A DNA stretch of 64,000 bases from Sporosarcina sp. BP05 (GTDB lineage Bacteria > Bacillota > Bacilli > Bacillales_A > Planococcaceae). The number at the start of each line of letters is the position of its first letter. The stretch's first letter is position 1. The notes beneath the pieces were generated by a model that worked only from the letters and a program-made list of their open reading frames with translations, was not told the DNA's origin and searched no databases. Below, piece by piece: positions 26,231-34,909 of this stretch. The position numbers and the translations under genes were made by a program. The stretch lies in NCBI RefSeq assembly GCF_014282005.1, contig NZ_JACFTD010000001.1:186001-250000 (forward strand). Reading direction: 5' to 3'.

Positions 26231-26581
26231 ATGGTCCAATACTATTGGAATCCGCCCTATCAGAATCAGCATGTTACACCGCCGCAAGTAACGCTTCCAG
26301 CTGGAGGAAGACCACCCGGACCACCCGGAAGAGAACAGTCATACATTGAAAATATATTACGATTGAACAGAGGAGAGCCCGGAACATTCCACTTTTCATT
26401 CGAGCATGCACTAGATTCGGGTAAAAACACGAAAGAGGTACGCGGTACGGTAGAAGCAGCCGGCCGTGATCACGTCATCTTAAGCGATTCGGCAACAGGA
26501 CATCGTTTTTTATTCCCAATGATTTATTTTGATTATGCCGAATTTGATAATGAAGTGAAGTATTTCCCGCAAGCTCCTTGA
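26231..26581 (+). CDS. gerQ: Spore coat protein GerQ
   Basis: 116 aa. Required in B. subtilis for CwlJ localisation. The proline-rich N-terminus (PAGGRPPGPPGREQSYIENILRLNRG) is followed by the GerQ domain (VEAAGRDHVILSDSATGHRFLFPMIYFDY). Shorter than B. subtilis GerQ (~180 aa), mainly through a smaller disordered N-terminus. AAGAAAGGATG upstream provides the RBS. Confidence 0.94.
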   Translation: MVQYYWNPPYQNQHVTPPQVTLPAGGRPPGPPGREQSYIENILRLNRGEPGTFHFSFEHALDSGKNTKEVRGTVEAAGRDHVILSDSATGHRFLFPMIYFDYAEFDNEVKYFPQAP

Positions 26582-26630
26582 ATTCAAAAAATCTTCCGTC
26601 TGCCTTTTAGGGCTGGCGGAAGATTTTTTT
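26581..26630 (+). terminator. Terminator of gerQ, left copy of a 49-bp direct repeat
   Basis: ATCTTCCGTCTGCC / GGCTGGCGGAAGAT with A and T tracts. Repeated at 27458-27506 with a single mismatch (T versus G in the loop), bracketing the fic gene. Confidence 0.8.
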
Positions 26631-26718
26631 GATTAATAAAACAAGGGGAATTGCATATAAGTACTTGGAGTTGTATGATTTTGAGTAAGAGAACGTAGGA
26701 AGACAGGAGGATGACCAG

Positions 26719-27456
26719 ATGCTACTACTAGACGAATTGACACAACTAAAAAAAGAACTAGATGATCGTCGTCCTCTGCCTTCCATAACTGTGCAGAAGT
26801 TAAAAGAGGACTTTCTCATTCGCAATACGTACCATTCTAATGCAATTGAAGGTAATACGCTTACCATCTATGAAACAAAGGTGATTTTAGAAGACGGCAT
26901 CACCGTCGGTGGAAAATCAATGCGCGAACATCTTGAAGCCATCAATCATCGGGATGCCATACTGTTTTTGGAAGAAATCCTTTTGGAACCTTTGACAGAG
27001 AGACTGATTAAAGAAATTCATCACCTCGTGTTAAGGGGTATTGATACAAAAAGTGCTGGTGTCTATCGCACTCGGGAAGTAATTATTTCAGGGGCATCCC
27101 ATGAGGTAACCCCTGTTCACCGCATTCAGGAAGAGATGGAGCAACTTCTTGATTGGTATAAGCATGCCAATGACATACACCCTGTTGAAAAGGCAATGCT
27201 AGTACACAGTAAATTCGTTAATATACATCCATTTATTGACGGGAACGGACGGACTTCCAGGCTGCTAATGAATTTGGAACTGATACGTTACGGCTATTTA
27301 CCAGTGACCATCCAAGTCGAAGAACGGCTGGCTTATTACGAAGCACTTGATATTGCTGCCCTGAAAAAAGATTACTCGCTTTTCATAATGCTTGTGGCCG
27401 CTCGCGAAAAAGAGACTTTACTCCGTTATTTATCTTTGATGCCCAATCGGGAATAA
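26719..27456 (+). CDS. Fic-domain protein with N-terminal inhibitory helix (class II)
   Basis: 245 aa. The Fic core HPFIDGNGRTSR spans residues 170-181 with all catalytic residues, predicting AMPylation or related NMP transfer to a hydroxyl. An N-terminal (S/T)xxxE(G/N) motif, SNAIEGN at 40-46, should block ATP gamma-phosphate binding, giving an auto-inhibited enzyme. The flap VIISGASHEVTP is present. AGGAGGATG precedes the start. It is a single gene without a separate antitoxin, placed between two nearly identical terminators in an otherwise conserved gerQ-ywdK neighbourhood: probably acquired. The target protein is unknown. Confidence 0.9.
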   Translation: MLLLDELTQLKKELDDRRPLPSITVQKLKEDFLIRNTYHSNAIEGNTLTIYETKVILEDGITVGGKSMREHLEAINHRDAILFLEEILLEPLTERLIKEIHHLVLRGIDTKSAGVYRTREVIISGASHEVTPVHRIQEEMEQLLDWYKHANDIHPVEKAMLVHSKFVNIHPFIDGNGRTSRLLMNLELIRYGYLPVTIQVEERLAYYEALDIAALKKDYSLFIMLVAAREKETLLRYLSLMPNRE

Positions 27457-27457
27457 T

Positions 27458-27507
27458 AATTCAAAAAATCTTCCGTCTGCCTTGTAGGGCTGGCGGAAGA
27501 TTTTTTA
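27458..27507. terminator. Terminator shared by fic and ywdK, right copy of the direct repeat
   Basis: Same hairpin as 26581-26630 with one loop change. The A-rich left side lets it serve the convergent ywdK gene as well. Confidence 0.8.
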
Positions 27508-27885
27508 GTTTGAAAATTTAATAGCCGCAATAATCAACATGATCCAGCCTGCGATGAATGCAACGCCGCCGATTGGTGTGATAGCACCGAGTATGCCGAT
27601 TCCCGTAAGGCTCAGTACATACAGGCTACCAGAGAAGATGATGATACCCGCGAGGATCAAATAACCCGCCCAGCTTAATTGCGTGACTGACCCAAAGAGC
27701 ATTGGACTCATAAGGATACCAACAGCAATCAATGCGAGCGCATGGAACATTTGATACTGTACAGCGGTTTCCCAAATTGCTAGATAGTGTTCGGATAGTT
27801 TCTCTTTTAAAGCATGTGCGCCGAATGCACCAAAGGCGACGGCGATTGCTGCGTTAACAGCCCCCGCAATAATGAAAAATGGCAT
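27505..27885 (-). CDS. ywdK: DUF423 membrane protein, YwdK-like
   Basis: 126 aa with four predicted membrane helices. [28 protein letters not shown] is the DUF423 signature (GAFGAHAL), with [19 protein letters not shown] next. Widespread inner-membrane family without an assigned function. B. subtilis has the same gene near gerQ and ung. Confidence 0.92.
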   Translation of the reverse strand: MPFFIIAGAVNAAIAVAFGAFGAHALKEKLSEHYLAIWETAVQYQMFHALALIAVGILMSPMLFGSVTQLSWAGYLILAGIIIFSGSLYVLSLTGIGILGAITPIGGVAFIAGWIMLIIAAIKFSN

Positions 27886-27932
27886 ATAATTTCCTACTCC
27901 TTTGACGGGTGCCAGGTACTCACACCCTAATT

Positions 27933-28196
27933 TTAAAAATCAAATAGCGAGCCTCCGTTTGCATCCTCTTCTTCAAGCAGTTTACCATCTAACGAAGTGA
28001 TAGACTGCACAGCGCTAGCGGTTGTAAGCATTTTGGGAACAATTTTCTCTTCACGCTTACTTTCCCCGCCAAGCGCAACTTCACAAAGTGATCTGACAGC
28101 AGCAAACGCTTCCCGCATCGTGCTGTCCTCATTTGTACGCCTCGCAACACTTAGTTGCCGCTCCATTTCCGAGATAATCCGGTCGTATGGTATCAC
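27933..28196 (-). CDS. ywdI: DUF5327 family protein, YwdI-like
   Basis: 87 aa, soluble, GTG start overlapping the upstream stop codon by [24 protein letters not shown] is the family-like N-terminus; the C-terminus ends [15 protein letters not shown]. Unknown function. The 47-bp gap to ywdK holds only the ywdK RBS region. Confidence 0.8.
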   Translation of the reverse strand: MIPYDRIISEMERQLSVARRTNEDSTMREAFAAVRSLCEVALGGESKREEKIVPKMLTTASAVQSITSLDGKLLEEEDANGGSLFDF

Positions 28197-28369
28197 TGTT
28201 TAATGTCCCCTTTCTTCTGTTCAAATTGCAAACAGTCCATGCCAGACGATTTCTTCACGACGACCGATGGCAGTTCCCGCGTTTTAAACCCATATGCTTT
28301 GCAGCCGCGCGGGTTCTGCTGATCCCAAGTCACGTAGAAATATTGGCATTGAAAACAATTTACTGCCAC
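28193..28369 (-). CDS. Small four-cysteine protein next to ung
   Basis: 58 aa, GTG start at 28369 with AGAGG ten bases upstream. It begins MAVNCFQCQYFYVTWDQQNP; the cysteines form CxxC, then C (RGCKAYGF) and C (GMDCLQF), a plausible single zinc-ribbon. Coupled to ywdI through GTGA and ~50 bp downstream of ung. Similar short proteins beside uracil-DNA glycosylase occur in other Firmicutes to my knowledge; the function is not known. Confidence 0.8.
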   Translation of the reverse strand: MAVNCFQCQYFYVTWDQQNPRGCKAYGFKTRELPSVVVKKSSGMDCLQFEQKKGDIKQ

Positions 28370-28418
28370 TTGCGATCAACCTCTTTTCAAGTTAACTTTA
28401 GCACCGCGGTAGCGAAAT

Positions 28419-29105
28419 TTAAAGCACGCCGCCTGTCCGGCACCAGTCAATCTGTGTTTCATCCCACGATTCAAGAATCTGATTGGTCTTCGAATACGGA
28501 CGGCTCCCGACGAAACCCCGACTTGCGCTTAACGGGCTCGGATGAACCGATTCGATAATTGCATGACGCGATACATCGATGAGTTTCTTTTTTTCTTGTG
28601 CAGGACGGCCCCATAAAACGAAGACAATTGGTTTTTCTCGCTCCGACAAACGCCGAATTACTTCATCCGTAAACGTTTCCCAGCCTTGTTTACGATGCGA
28701 ATGCGCCTGTCCATCCCTTACTGTTAGCACCGTATTCAACATGAGCACGCCTTGTTGCGCCCACCCCGTCAGTGTGCCGCCCTCCGGCAGCGGACAATCG
28801 ATATCAGACACAAGTTCCTTGAACATATTGCGTAGACTAGGTGGTATCTTGACGCCGGGCTTCACGGAAAAGCTTAATCCATGCGCTTGTCCAGGTCCAT
28901 GATACGGATCCTGTCCCAATATGACGACCTTTACCTCATTGAAAGGCGTCAATTTAAATGCAGTCCACAAATCATCCAGCTGCGGATAAATCATTTCTTC
29001 CGCATATTCCTTCTTCAAGAATTCATGTAGCTTACTATAGTACGGTTTCTCGAATTCATCATTCAAGAATTCATCCCAATCATTACCGAAAAGTTCTTTC
29101 TGCAC
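28419..29105 (-). CDS. ung: Uracil-DNA glycosylase, family 1
   Basis: 228 aa. Removes uracil from DNA. The catalytic Asp is in [17 protein letters not shown], and the His loop is [11 protein letters not shown]. Full length for the family; starts [25 protein letters not shown]4230 gene lies 6 bp upstream, so cotranscription is likely. Confidence 0.96.
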   Translation of the reverse strand: MQKELFGNDWDEFLNDEFEKPYYSKLHEFLKKEYAEEMIYPQLDDLWTAFKLTPFNEVKVVILGQDPYHGPGQAHGLSFSVKPGVKIPPSLRNMFKELVSDIDCPLPEGGTLTGWAQQGVLMLNTVLTVRDGQAHSHRKQGWETFTDEVIRRLSEREKPIVFVLWGRPAQEKKKLIDVSRHAIIESVHPSPLSASRGFVGSRPYSKTNQILESWDETQIDWCRTGGVL

Positions 29106-29111
29106 AATCCA

Positions 29112-29858
29112 TCACGGCTCCTTGAATTCAATCGTCACGTCGTAGCCCGCGAATGAAAACATTTCTTTTAGGGTCTTATCGGCATTCTGTTGCGCGGTTA
29201 TCAAGACACCCTGTCCTACAGTTTCTTCCAATATAAGCTCTTTCGCTTCAGCTGCAAGTTCGTAGGCCTCTTCAATATTCGCTTTTTCCCGAAAGACCCC
29301 TTCATAGGAATACACTTCGACTTTATCGAAATAAATTTCCGCGCCTCCTAAAAAAGTAGCGGGCGGCAAAGTTAGTTTCACTGTTTTCTTCTTGTAATCG
29401 ACAACGACATCTTTTTCCGTAAGGCTGGACATGTCGACACCAGCTTTCACTGATCCCGGAATAACAACCAATAACTGCCGTTTCGTTCCCGGCAAATTGA
29501 GTCCGATGCTTTGTCCAAACAATGTATTATCTTGTCGTTCAATGATAACTTTTGTATAAGCTTCGGCAGTTGCCAGTTCGTTCAAGTCCTTAATTTGTTC
29601 AAGGTATGCGCCTTTCTGTTCCGTGAATGTACTCCCTTGTTTCAAAATGAAGAACGTCACAAACGGCAAAGCGACAATCAACAGTAAAATTAGGAGCGCA
29701 ATTGCGATGGACGACTTTCTCCATACTGAAAAAACCACTTTCCCAACACGCAAAAATCCGCGCGGACGTTCTTCTACTTCTTCCATCGTCACCGCGGTTT
29801 GTTCTTTGGAAGTTTTCAATTCTTTCAACAACCGTTCGATTTCCTTATTATCCGACAC
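29112..29858 (-). CDS. DUF4230 family membrane-anchored protein
   Basis: 248 aa from the GTG at 29858, which has AGAGGGATGAA upstream; a longer reading to 30026 has no RBS and overlaps the divergent gene. Charged cytoplasmic N-terminus, one helix (SSIAIALLILLLIVALPFVTFFIL, about residues 60-82), then an extracytoplasmic DUF4230 domain ending in FSFAGYDVTIEFKEP. No function is known for the family. Confidence 0.8.
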   Translation of the reverse strand: MSDNKEIERLLKELKTSKEQTAVTMEEVEERPRGFLRVGKVVFSVWRKSSIAIALLILLLIVALPFVTFFILKQGSTFTEQKGAYLEQIKDLNELATAEAYTKVIIERQDNTLFGQSIGLNLPGTKRQLLVVIPGSVKAGVDMSSLTEKDVVVDYKKKTVKLTLPPATFLGGAEIYFDKVEVYSYEGVFREKANIEEAYELAAEAKELILEETVGQGVLITAQQNADKTLKEMFSFAGYDVTIEFKEP

Positions 29859-29969
29859 TTCATCCCTCTTTCCCTCTTTTTCCGACACTAGCTTATACGT
29901 TAACATTATAGGAAAGTTCCCTTTCAAACAACTAGAAAGACATGGTACGATTGTATGGGGGGATACGAC

Positions 29970-30236
29970 ATGGCTGATATGCAATTGCGTGACAAAATGA
30001 AGAAAGTTTCTGAAGCGGCGAAACACGGTGGCCGTGTTCCGGAACGTTCTAAAAACGCTGGACTTGTCGTTTTCCTTATCTTAATTGGGTGTGGAATTAT
30101 CGTCATGTTAGCTCTTGCAATCGGGCTTATTATAAGCAAACACTTTCTCGGTGCTGCTGTGATTTGTAGTATTGCAGCACTGCTCACATACTCCATATAT
30201 AAAATGATGAAAGCTGATGACATCGAACAATTGTAA
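29970..30236 (+). CDS. Small two-helix membrane protein
   Basis: 88 aa. Basic amphipathic N-terminus (QLRDKMKKVSEAAKHGGRVPERSKN), then two adjacent membrane helices (AGLVVFLILIGCGIIVMLALAIGLII and FLGAAVICSIAALLTYSIY). GGGGGGATACGAC precedes the ATG at 29970. Sits between DUF4230 (divergent) and pdxK. Not recognised; function unknown. Confidence 0.7.
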   Translation: MADMQLRDKMKKVSEAAKHGGRVPERSKNAGLVVFLILIGCGIIVMLALAIGLIISKHFLGAAVICSIAALLTYSIYKMMKADDIEQL

Positions 30237-30296
30237 TTTCCGATTCTTTTGATAAGATTAAGGTAGAATTTATTCAAAAAAGGAGATAGACCAATT

Positions 30297-31130
30297 ATGA
30301 CGCTTAAAAAGACTTTAACAATCGCAGGTTCCGATACATCAGGCGGCGCAGGGATTGCGGCGGACTTAAAAACATTCCAAGAGCACGGTACATACGGGAT
30401 GACAGCAATTACAGTTATCGTGACAATGGATCCGGATAATAATTGGTCACATGGCGTTTACTCATTACCTGTCGACGTTTTGAAAGCGCAAATCAAGACT
30501 GCACTTTCAACAGGTATCGATGCGATTAAAACAGGCATGCTTAGCACAGAAGAAATTATCAAAATTGCAGGAAATGCGATTTCAGAATCAGGCCTTAGTC
30601 ACGTAGTCATCGACCCTGTTATGGTTTGTAAAGGTGAAGATGAAGTGTTGAACCCCGGAACAGTAGACGCAATGGTTGAATTCCTTCTTCCAAAAGCAGA
30701 AATTGTGACACCAAACTTGTTCGAAGCAGGACAACTTGCTGGCACAAAAACACCGAAAACGATCGCAGATATGAAAGCAGTCGCAGAAAAAATCCATTCA
30801 CTTGGCGCTCGCAATGTTGTCATCAAAGGTGGCAAACAGCTTGAACACGATAAAGCTGTGGATCTGTTCTTTGACGGAAAAACGTTCACTCTTCTTGAAG
30901 CAGAGAAAACAGCGACAACTTATAATCATGGCGCGGGCTGTACGTTTGCAGCAGCAATCACAGCAAACCTAGCAAATGGTCTAGATGTAAAAGAATCTGT
31001 ATTTGAGGCGAAAAAATTCGTCACAGCTGCAATTGCAAACGGCTGGAAACTAAACGAATACGTTGGACCTGTTATGCACGGAGCGAAAAACCGTTTCGGT
31101 GCACCTGAAATCACAACGACTGAAATTTAA
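30297..31130 (+). CDS. pdxK: Pyridoxine/HMP kinase, ThiD/PdxK type
   Basis: 277 aa, ribokinase-like. ITIAGSDTSGGAGIAADLKTFQ-type start and the anion-hole motif HGAGCTFAAAITANLA near residue 215, the form found in B. subtilis PdxK (YwdB), which phosphorylates pyridoxal/pyridoxine as well as HMP. AAAAGGAG is upstream. The choice between pyridoxal kinase and HMP-P kinase cannot be made from sequence alone. Directly followed by the mobile element at 31149. Confidence 0.88.
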   Translation: MTLKKTLTIAGSDTSGGAGIAADLKTFQEHGTYGMTAITVIVTMDPDNNWSHGVYSLPVDVLKAQIKTALSTGIDAIKTGMLSTEEIIKIAGNAISESGLSHVVIDPVMVCKGEDEVLNPGTVDAMVEFLLPKAEIVTPNLFEAGQLAGTKTPKTIADMKAVAEKIHSLGARNVVIKGGKQLEHDKAVDLFFDGKTFTLLEAEKTATTYNHGAGCTFAAAITANLANGLDVKESVFEAKKFVTAAIANGWKLNEYVGPVMHGAKNRFGAPEITTTEI

Positions 31131-31148
31131 TAGAGTTATTTCAATAAT

Positions 31149-31877
31149 CACGTCTGTTTATTAACCATACATTTGCAGAAAATACTGGTGAGAAGGGCTT
31201 GAATTCCTCCATTTTTACTGGACCATTTCCGGCTCGCTTTCGACGAAATATTCATTACAGTTTTACCGAGGGGCATGTGTGGCTAGAAATGACTTCGTCA
31301 TTTCTAGCCACACTCTTTTCAGTAATACTGTTGCAAATAATTGCCTGTCGCGTTCCTACAATGTTCAAGCTAATAATGCAGTTGCTTTGAAAGAAATGAA
31401 TAGATGACTTTCTATAAACAGAGTAAGTGCCCGAAAATACAATTTCAGGCACTCTAGTACGTTGTACAATGTGTTCCGTGCTTACTTTTAGCAAAGAGTA
31501 TGCACCTAATCATGTGACGTCCTATAGATAGTGACACTTCTTTACTATAAAAACGAAAAAACCATAGAGAAAGAATCAGCCGCCAAAATTGCATCTTTGG
31601 CGGCTCTTCTCCAGGTAAGAAGCCCGCTATTCCTTCGTCCCAAAAAGCTCCAAAAGCACTTCGTGTATGAATGCTTTGGGAGCGCGACGGATGAAGGACT
31701 ACCATACGATTACCGGAAAAAGTGTGTAGGGATGCGACAAAGTCACATCCCTACACATCCAGACATCTCGGTAATCGTATAGAAGTCATTCAATACAAAG
31801 CAATCCTAATGGAACTATATACATAGCACCCAGTAGGTGATCAAGTTATTTTCCGGTTTAGTTAATCAACAGACGTG
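31149..31877. mobile_element. 729-bp non-coding mobile element with hairpins, intact copy
   Basis: The ends are inverted repeats, CACGTCTGTTTATTAAC at the left against CACGTCTGTTGATTAAC read inward from the right (16 of 17). They are flanked by a perfect 9-bp duplication TTCAATAAT at 31140-31148 and 31878-31886. Internal hairpins: 31279-31311 (GTGGCTAGAAATGAC arm), 31436-31453, 31578-31605 (AGCCGCCAAA arm) and 31723-31757, the last enclosed by ATACGATTACCG/CGGTAATCGTAT at 31704 and 31769. Open frames inside are at most 83 aa and not kept in the second copy. Non-autonomous: no transposase. Confidence 0.88.
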
Positions 31878-31892
31878 TTCAATAATAGTAAA

Positions 31893-31927
31893 AACACCAA
31901 GATGCTGATTGTCTCTTGGTGTTTTTT
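31893..31927 (+). terminator. Terminator just right of the mobile element
   Basis: AACACCAAGA ... TCTTGGTGTT with T6. Probably the original pdxK terminator, now displaced ~750 bp by the insertion. The stretch 31928-32085 shows nothing further. Confidence 0.7.
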
Positions 31928-32096
31928 CATGTTTGGTTTGTTGGACACTTTTATTGAATGGTTCGACACTTCCGCAATTACGTTACGTTCCACTGTTCGT
32001 CGAATACTTTCCACGTCAAGGCCCATGAATCGCATTCAACTACCCTTTTCTATATACTATAAAGAAGCAAGGTTACAGTTTTAAGGAGGGCTATTC

Positions 32097-32447
32097 ATGG
32101 AATTAGTAAAACCAGATCATCTACAGGAACTCATAACTTCTTTCGCCAATAAAGATGTGTACATCCATCTCGAAACAACGAACGGCTCATATGCAGCTCA
32201 TTTCAATGAAAGTGTTTTCAACGCTGGAGCATTCATCCGCAATATCGTTATCAAATTCGAACTCGGTAAAGTGGCTGGCGATTCACCTCACCGCATCGGA
32301 TTGAAATTGCCATCGGGATGGATTTATGCGCAAGGCATCACTCATTACAAACTCGACGAACACGGGCGTTTGCTTATGGCAGGACTCGATGCAGAGGGAA
32401 AACTTGCAGTCGCGCTTGAAATCAGCGAAACACCGTTCACATATTAA
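32097..32447 (+). CDS. yojF: YojF family protein
   Basis: 116 aa, DUF1806 type. MELVKPDHLQELITSFANKDVYIHLETTNGSYA and FELGKVAGDSPHRIGLKLPSGWIYAQGITH are typical. Always found beside bshB2 in Bacillus; the next gene is 19 bp away. Function unproven, presumably linked to bacillithiol. AAGGAGG precedes the ATG. Confidence 0.93.
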   Translation: MELVKPDHLQELITSFANKDVYIHLETTNGSYAAHFNESVFNAGAFIRNIVIKFELGKVAGDSPHRIGLKLPSGWIYAQGITHYKLDEHGRLLMAGLDAEGKLAVALEISETPFTY

Positions 32448-32465
32448 TTAAGGAGGCCATTTTTT

Positions 32466-33149
32466 ATGATTAAAAAAGAACGTCATGTACTTGTCGTATT
32501 CCCCCACCCAGATGACGAAGCATTCGGCGTATCCGGCACCATTTCGTCTTACAGAGATATGGGTGTACCCGTTACGTACGCTTGCTTAACTTTAGGTGAA
32601 ATGGGACGTAACCTTGGCAATCCACCATTTGCAAATCGCGAAACATTGCCTCAAATCCGAAAAGAAGAACTGAAAAAAGCGTGTGAAGCAATGGGACTCG
32701 ACGATTTACGAATGATGGGATTCCGTGATAAAACAGTTGAATTTGAAGATGATGAAAAAATGGTTAAACTAATCGAAGATTTAATCGAAGAAACGAATCC
32801 TTCACTCGTCATCACATTCTATCCTGGGCTTGCTGTCCATCCCGATCACGATGCGACTGCGCGTGCAGTTGTGCGTGCGGTCCGAAGAATGCCCGAAACA
32901 GAACGTCCTACACTTTATACACTCGCCTTTGCGAATAATACCGTTGAAGTCCTTGGAAAACCCGATGTCGTTCACGATATTTCAGCGAATGCAGATAAAA
33001 AAATTGCAACGCTAAAAGCTCATGCATCCCAGACCGTTTGGATGATGAAAGAGATGGAGATAAAATTAGCAGCGCAGGATCCAGATGCACTAAAATGGCT
33101 GAATTTCGAGCACTTTTATACGTACCAATGGGATAAAGACTTCGAATAA
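32466..33149 (+). CDS. bshB2: Bacillithiol biosynthesis deacetylase BshB2
   Basis: 227 aa, LmbE/PIG-L family. Deacetylates GlcNAc-malate in bacillithiol synthesis. The zinc motif HPDDEAFGVSGTI follows VLVVFP near the N-terminus; the second metal/catalytic histidine is in HPDHDATARAV. AAGGAGG upstream; cotranscribed with yojF. Confidence 0.95.
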   Translation: MIKKERHVLVVFPHPDDEAFGVSGTISSYRDMGVPVTYACLTLGEMGRNLGNPPFANRETLPQIRKEELKKACEAMGLDDLRMMGFRDKTVEFEDDEKMVKLIEDLIEETNPSLVITFYPGLAVHPDHDATARAVVRAVRRMPETERPTLYTLAFANNTVEVLGKPDVVHDISANADKKIATLKAHASQTVWMMKEMEIKLAAQDPDALKWLNFEHFYTYQWDKDFE

Positions 33150-33164
33150 GAGGAATATATATAT

Positions 33165-33210
33165 AAAAAAGAGACTGCAAAATCACCTTTGATTTTGCAG
33201 TCTCTTTTTT
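33165..33210 (+). terminator. Terminator of yojF-bshB2
   Basis: AGAGACTGCAAAATCA / TGATTTTGCAGTCTCT with T6. The AT-rich stretch to 33409 contains promoter-like TTATACTG (33380) and no gene. Confidence 0.85.
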
Positions 33211-33409
33211 ATGTATTTTTATTAACTAATCAAACTATTTATACTCTAGAATAATATCCATACTAATATGATAGCTACAAGGTTTTTCAAAAGTAATAGA
33301 CTGAAAAGTACTAATAGTATATACTTTATTCATTAAGATATAAAACAAAATTATATGTATAATTATTCACCATATACATGTTATACTGTTACAAAAAGGG
33401 GAATATAAA

Positions 33410-34762
33410 ATGAAAAAATTTGCTTTATCAACATGGTTCTACTTTCTAGTTCCATCGATTCTTGGCATACTTTTGTTTATGGTGCCAATGAAGTATAACG
33501 GGGATTGGAAAATACCAATTGCCATATTTGCGGATTTATTGTCAGGAGCGATTGCTTCGGTTATGCCATGGGTCGCTACAATTACGCTAATTATCGCAGC
33601 ACTTGGTTCGATTGCATTTTTGGCTATTCGAGGAGACAAAATCAAGCCATCCTTTCTAACAAATTTATTCAAAGTCTCGCTCTTTTGGACAATCGTCCGA
33701 ATTATAGGGGCTACTTTAGCTATACTTACCTTGCTTCAAGTGGGTCCGGAAGCTATTTGGGGTGAAAATACGGGTGGACTGCTACTAAGTGAAACCGGTC
33801 TCGTTACATTCCTGTTTACGATCTTTTTATTCGCGGGGATTCTCTTGCCACTTCTTCTAAATTTCGGTTTACTTGAATTTTTTGGAACGATGATGGTAAA
33901 AGTAATGCGCCCTCTATTTAAAATACCAGGTCGTTCTTCCATTGATGCACTGACGTCATGGATTGGGGATGGAACAATTGGTGTTTTGCTAACAAGTAAG
34001 CAGTATGAAGAAGGTTTTTACACGAAGAAAGAAGCTGCCATTATTGGAACGACTTTTTCCGTTGTGTCGATTACCTTTTCTATCGTCATTATTGAAGAAG
34101 TTGGACTCGGTGCTTACTTCTTACCATTTTACGGTACAGTCGTTTTAACTGGTCTGATCCTTGCATTTATTATGCCACGGATTTATCCTCTTTCAAAAAA
34201 GAAAGATGAGTACATTGACGGTAGACCGTTTACAGGCGATGAAGAAAAGTTACCAAAAGGATACAGTTCTTTTACGCACGGGCTTGAAAACGCGTTAACA
34301 AAAGCGAATAACAGTCGTTCAATGGTTAAAACTTTTTCAGAGGGCCTGAGAAATGTCCTTGATATGTGGATTGGTGTTATTCCAGTCGTTATGGCTTTCG
34401 GAACGATTGCATTGATTCTCGCAGAGTATACAAGTGTTTTCACGATTTTAGGGAAACCGTTCGAACCAATTCTGTCCATCCTAGGTATACCTGAGGCAGC
34501 AGATGCGGCGCAACTTATGGTTGTTGGATTCACGGACATGTTCCTACCTGTAATCCTTGCGAATGGCCTGATTACATCCGAGTTGACATTGTTCGTTGTT
34601 GCCACCGTTTCAGTGACACAACTAATTTTCATGGCCGAAGTCGGCGGACTCCTACTAGGCTCAAAAATCCCTGTAAACTTTTTTGAACTTGTTGTCATCT
34701 TCCTTTTACGCACACTCATTTCACTGCCTATTATCGCAGGAGTTGCACATCTTTTATTTTAA
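33410..34762 (+). CDS. YjiH family membrane protein with nucleoside-recognition (Gate) domains
   Basis: 450 aa, about ten membrane helices. Two Gate-like halves: TSWIGDGTIGVLLTSKQYEEGFYTKKEA-type in the first, and PVVMAFGTIALILAEYTSVF then ILGIPEAADAAQLMVVGFTDMFLP in the second. Predicted transporter; the substrate is not known. AAAAAGGGG precedes the ATG. Monocistronic with its own terminator. Confidence 0.85.
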   Translation: MKKFALSTWFYFLVPSILGILLFMVPMKYNGDWKIPIAIFADLLSGAIASVMPWVATITLIIAALGSIAFLAIRGDKIKPSFLTNLFKVSLFWTIVRIIGATLAILTLLQVGPEAIWGENTGGLLLSETGLVTFLFTIFLFAGILLPLLLNFGLLEFFGTMMVKVMRPLFKIPGRSSIDALTSWIGDGTIGVLLTSKQYEEGFYTKKEAAIIGTTFSVVSITFSIVIIEEVGLGAYFLPFYGTVVLTGLILAFIMPRIYPLSKKKDEYIDGRPFTGDEEKLPKGYSSFTHGLENALTKANNSRSMVKTFSEGLRNVLDMWIGVIPVVMAFGTIALILAEYTSVFTILGKPFEPILSILGIPEAADAAQLMVVGFTDMFLPVILANGLITSELTLFVVATVSVTQLIFMAEVGGLLLGSKIPVNFFELVVIFLLRTLISLPIIAGVAHLLF

Positions 34763-34771
34763 TGAAACGGG

Positions 34772-34803
34772 AAGACCTTGCAGATTAGTGCAAGGTCTTT
34801 TTT
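34772..34803 (+). terminator. Terminator of the yjiH-like gene
   Basis: AAGACCTTGCA, loop, TGCAAGGTCTT, T6. Confidence 0.85.
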
Positions 34804-34810
34804 GGCGGAT

Positions 34811-34852
34811 GGTTATGATCGGTTGGCGTAAAATATGATTGGTTCGAGAAGG
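34811..34852. repeat. Two 21-nt degenerate repeat units
   Basis: GGTTATGATCGGTTGGCG-type and AATATGATTGGTTCG-type units of exactly 21 nt, like the units after pbpG. Confidence 0.5.
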
Positions 34853-34871
34853 AAGTACCCTCTTTCATTCC

Positions 34872-34902
34872 AAAATAAAAACCGCGGAAACTTTTCCGCG
34901 GC
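34872..34902 (-). terminator. Terminator of tdh
   Basis: On the minus strand CCGCGGAAA / TTTCCGCGG followed by TTTTTATTTT. Confidence 0.8.
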
Positions 34903-34909
34903 AGTTATC

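Noticed and set aside
31255..31705. Open frames of 79-83 codons inside the 31-kb mobile element
   Set aside because: They lack ribosome-binding sites and the matching frames in the 54-kb copy break or shift, while hairpins persist; treated as non-coding.
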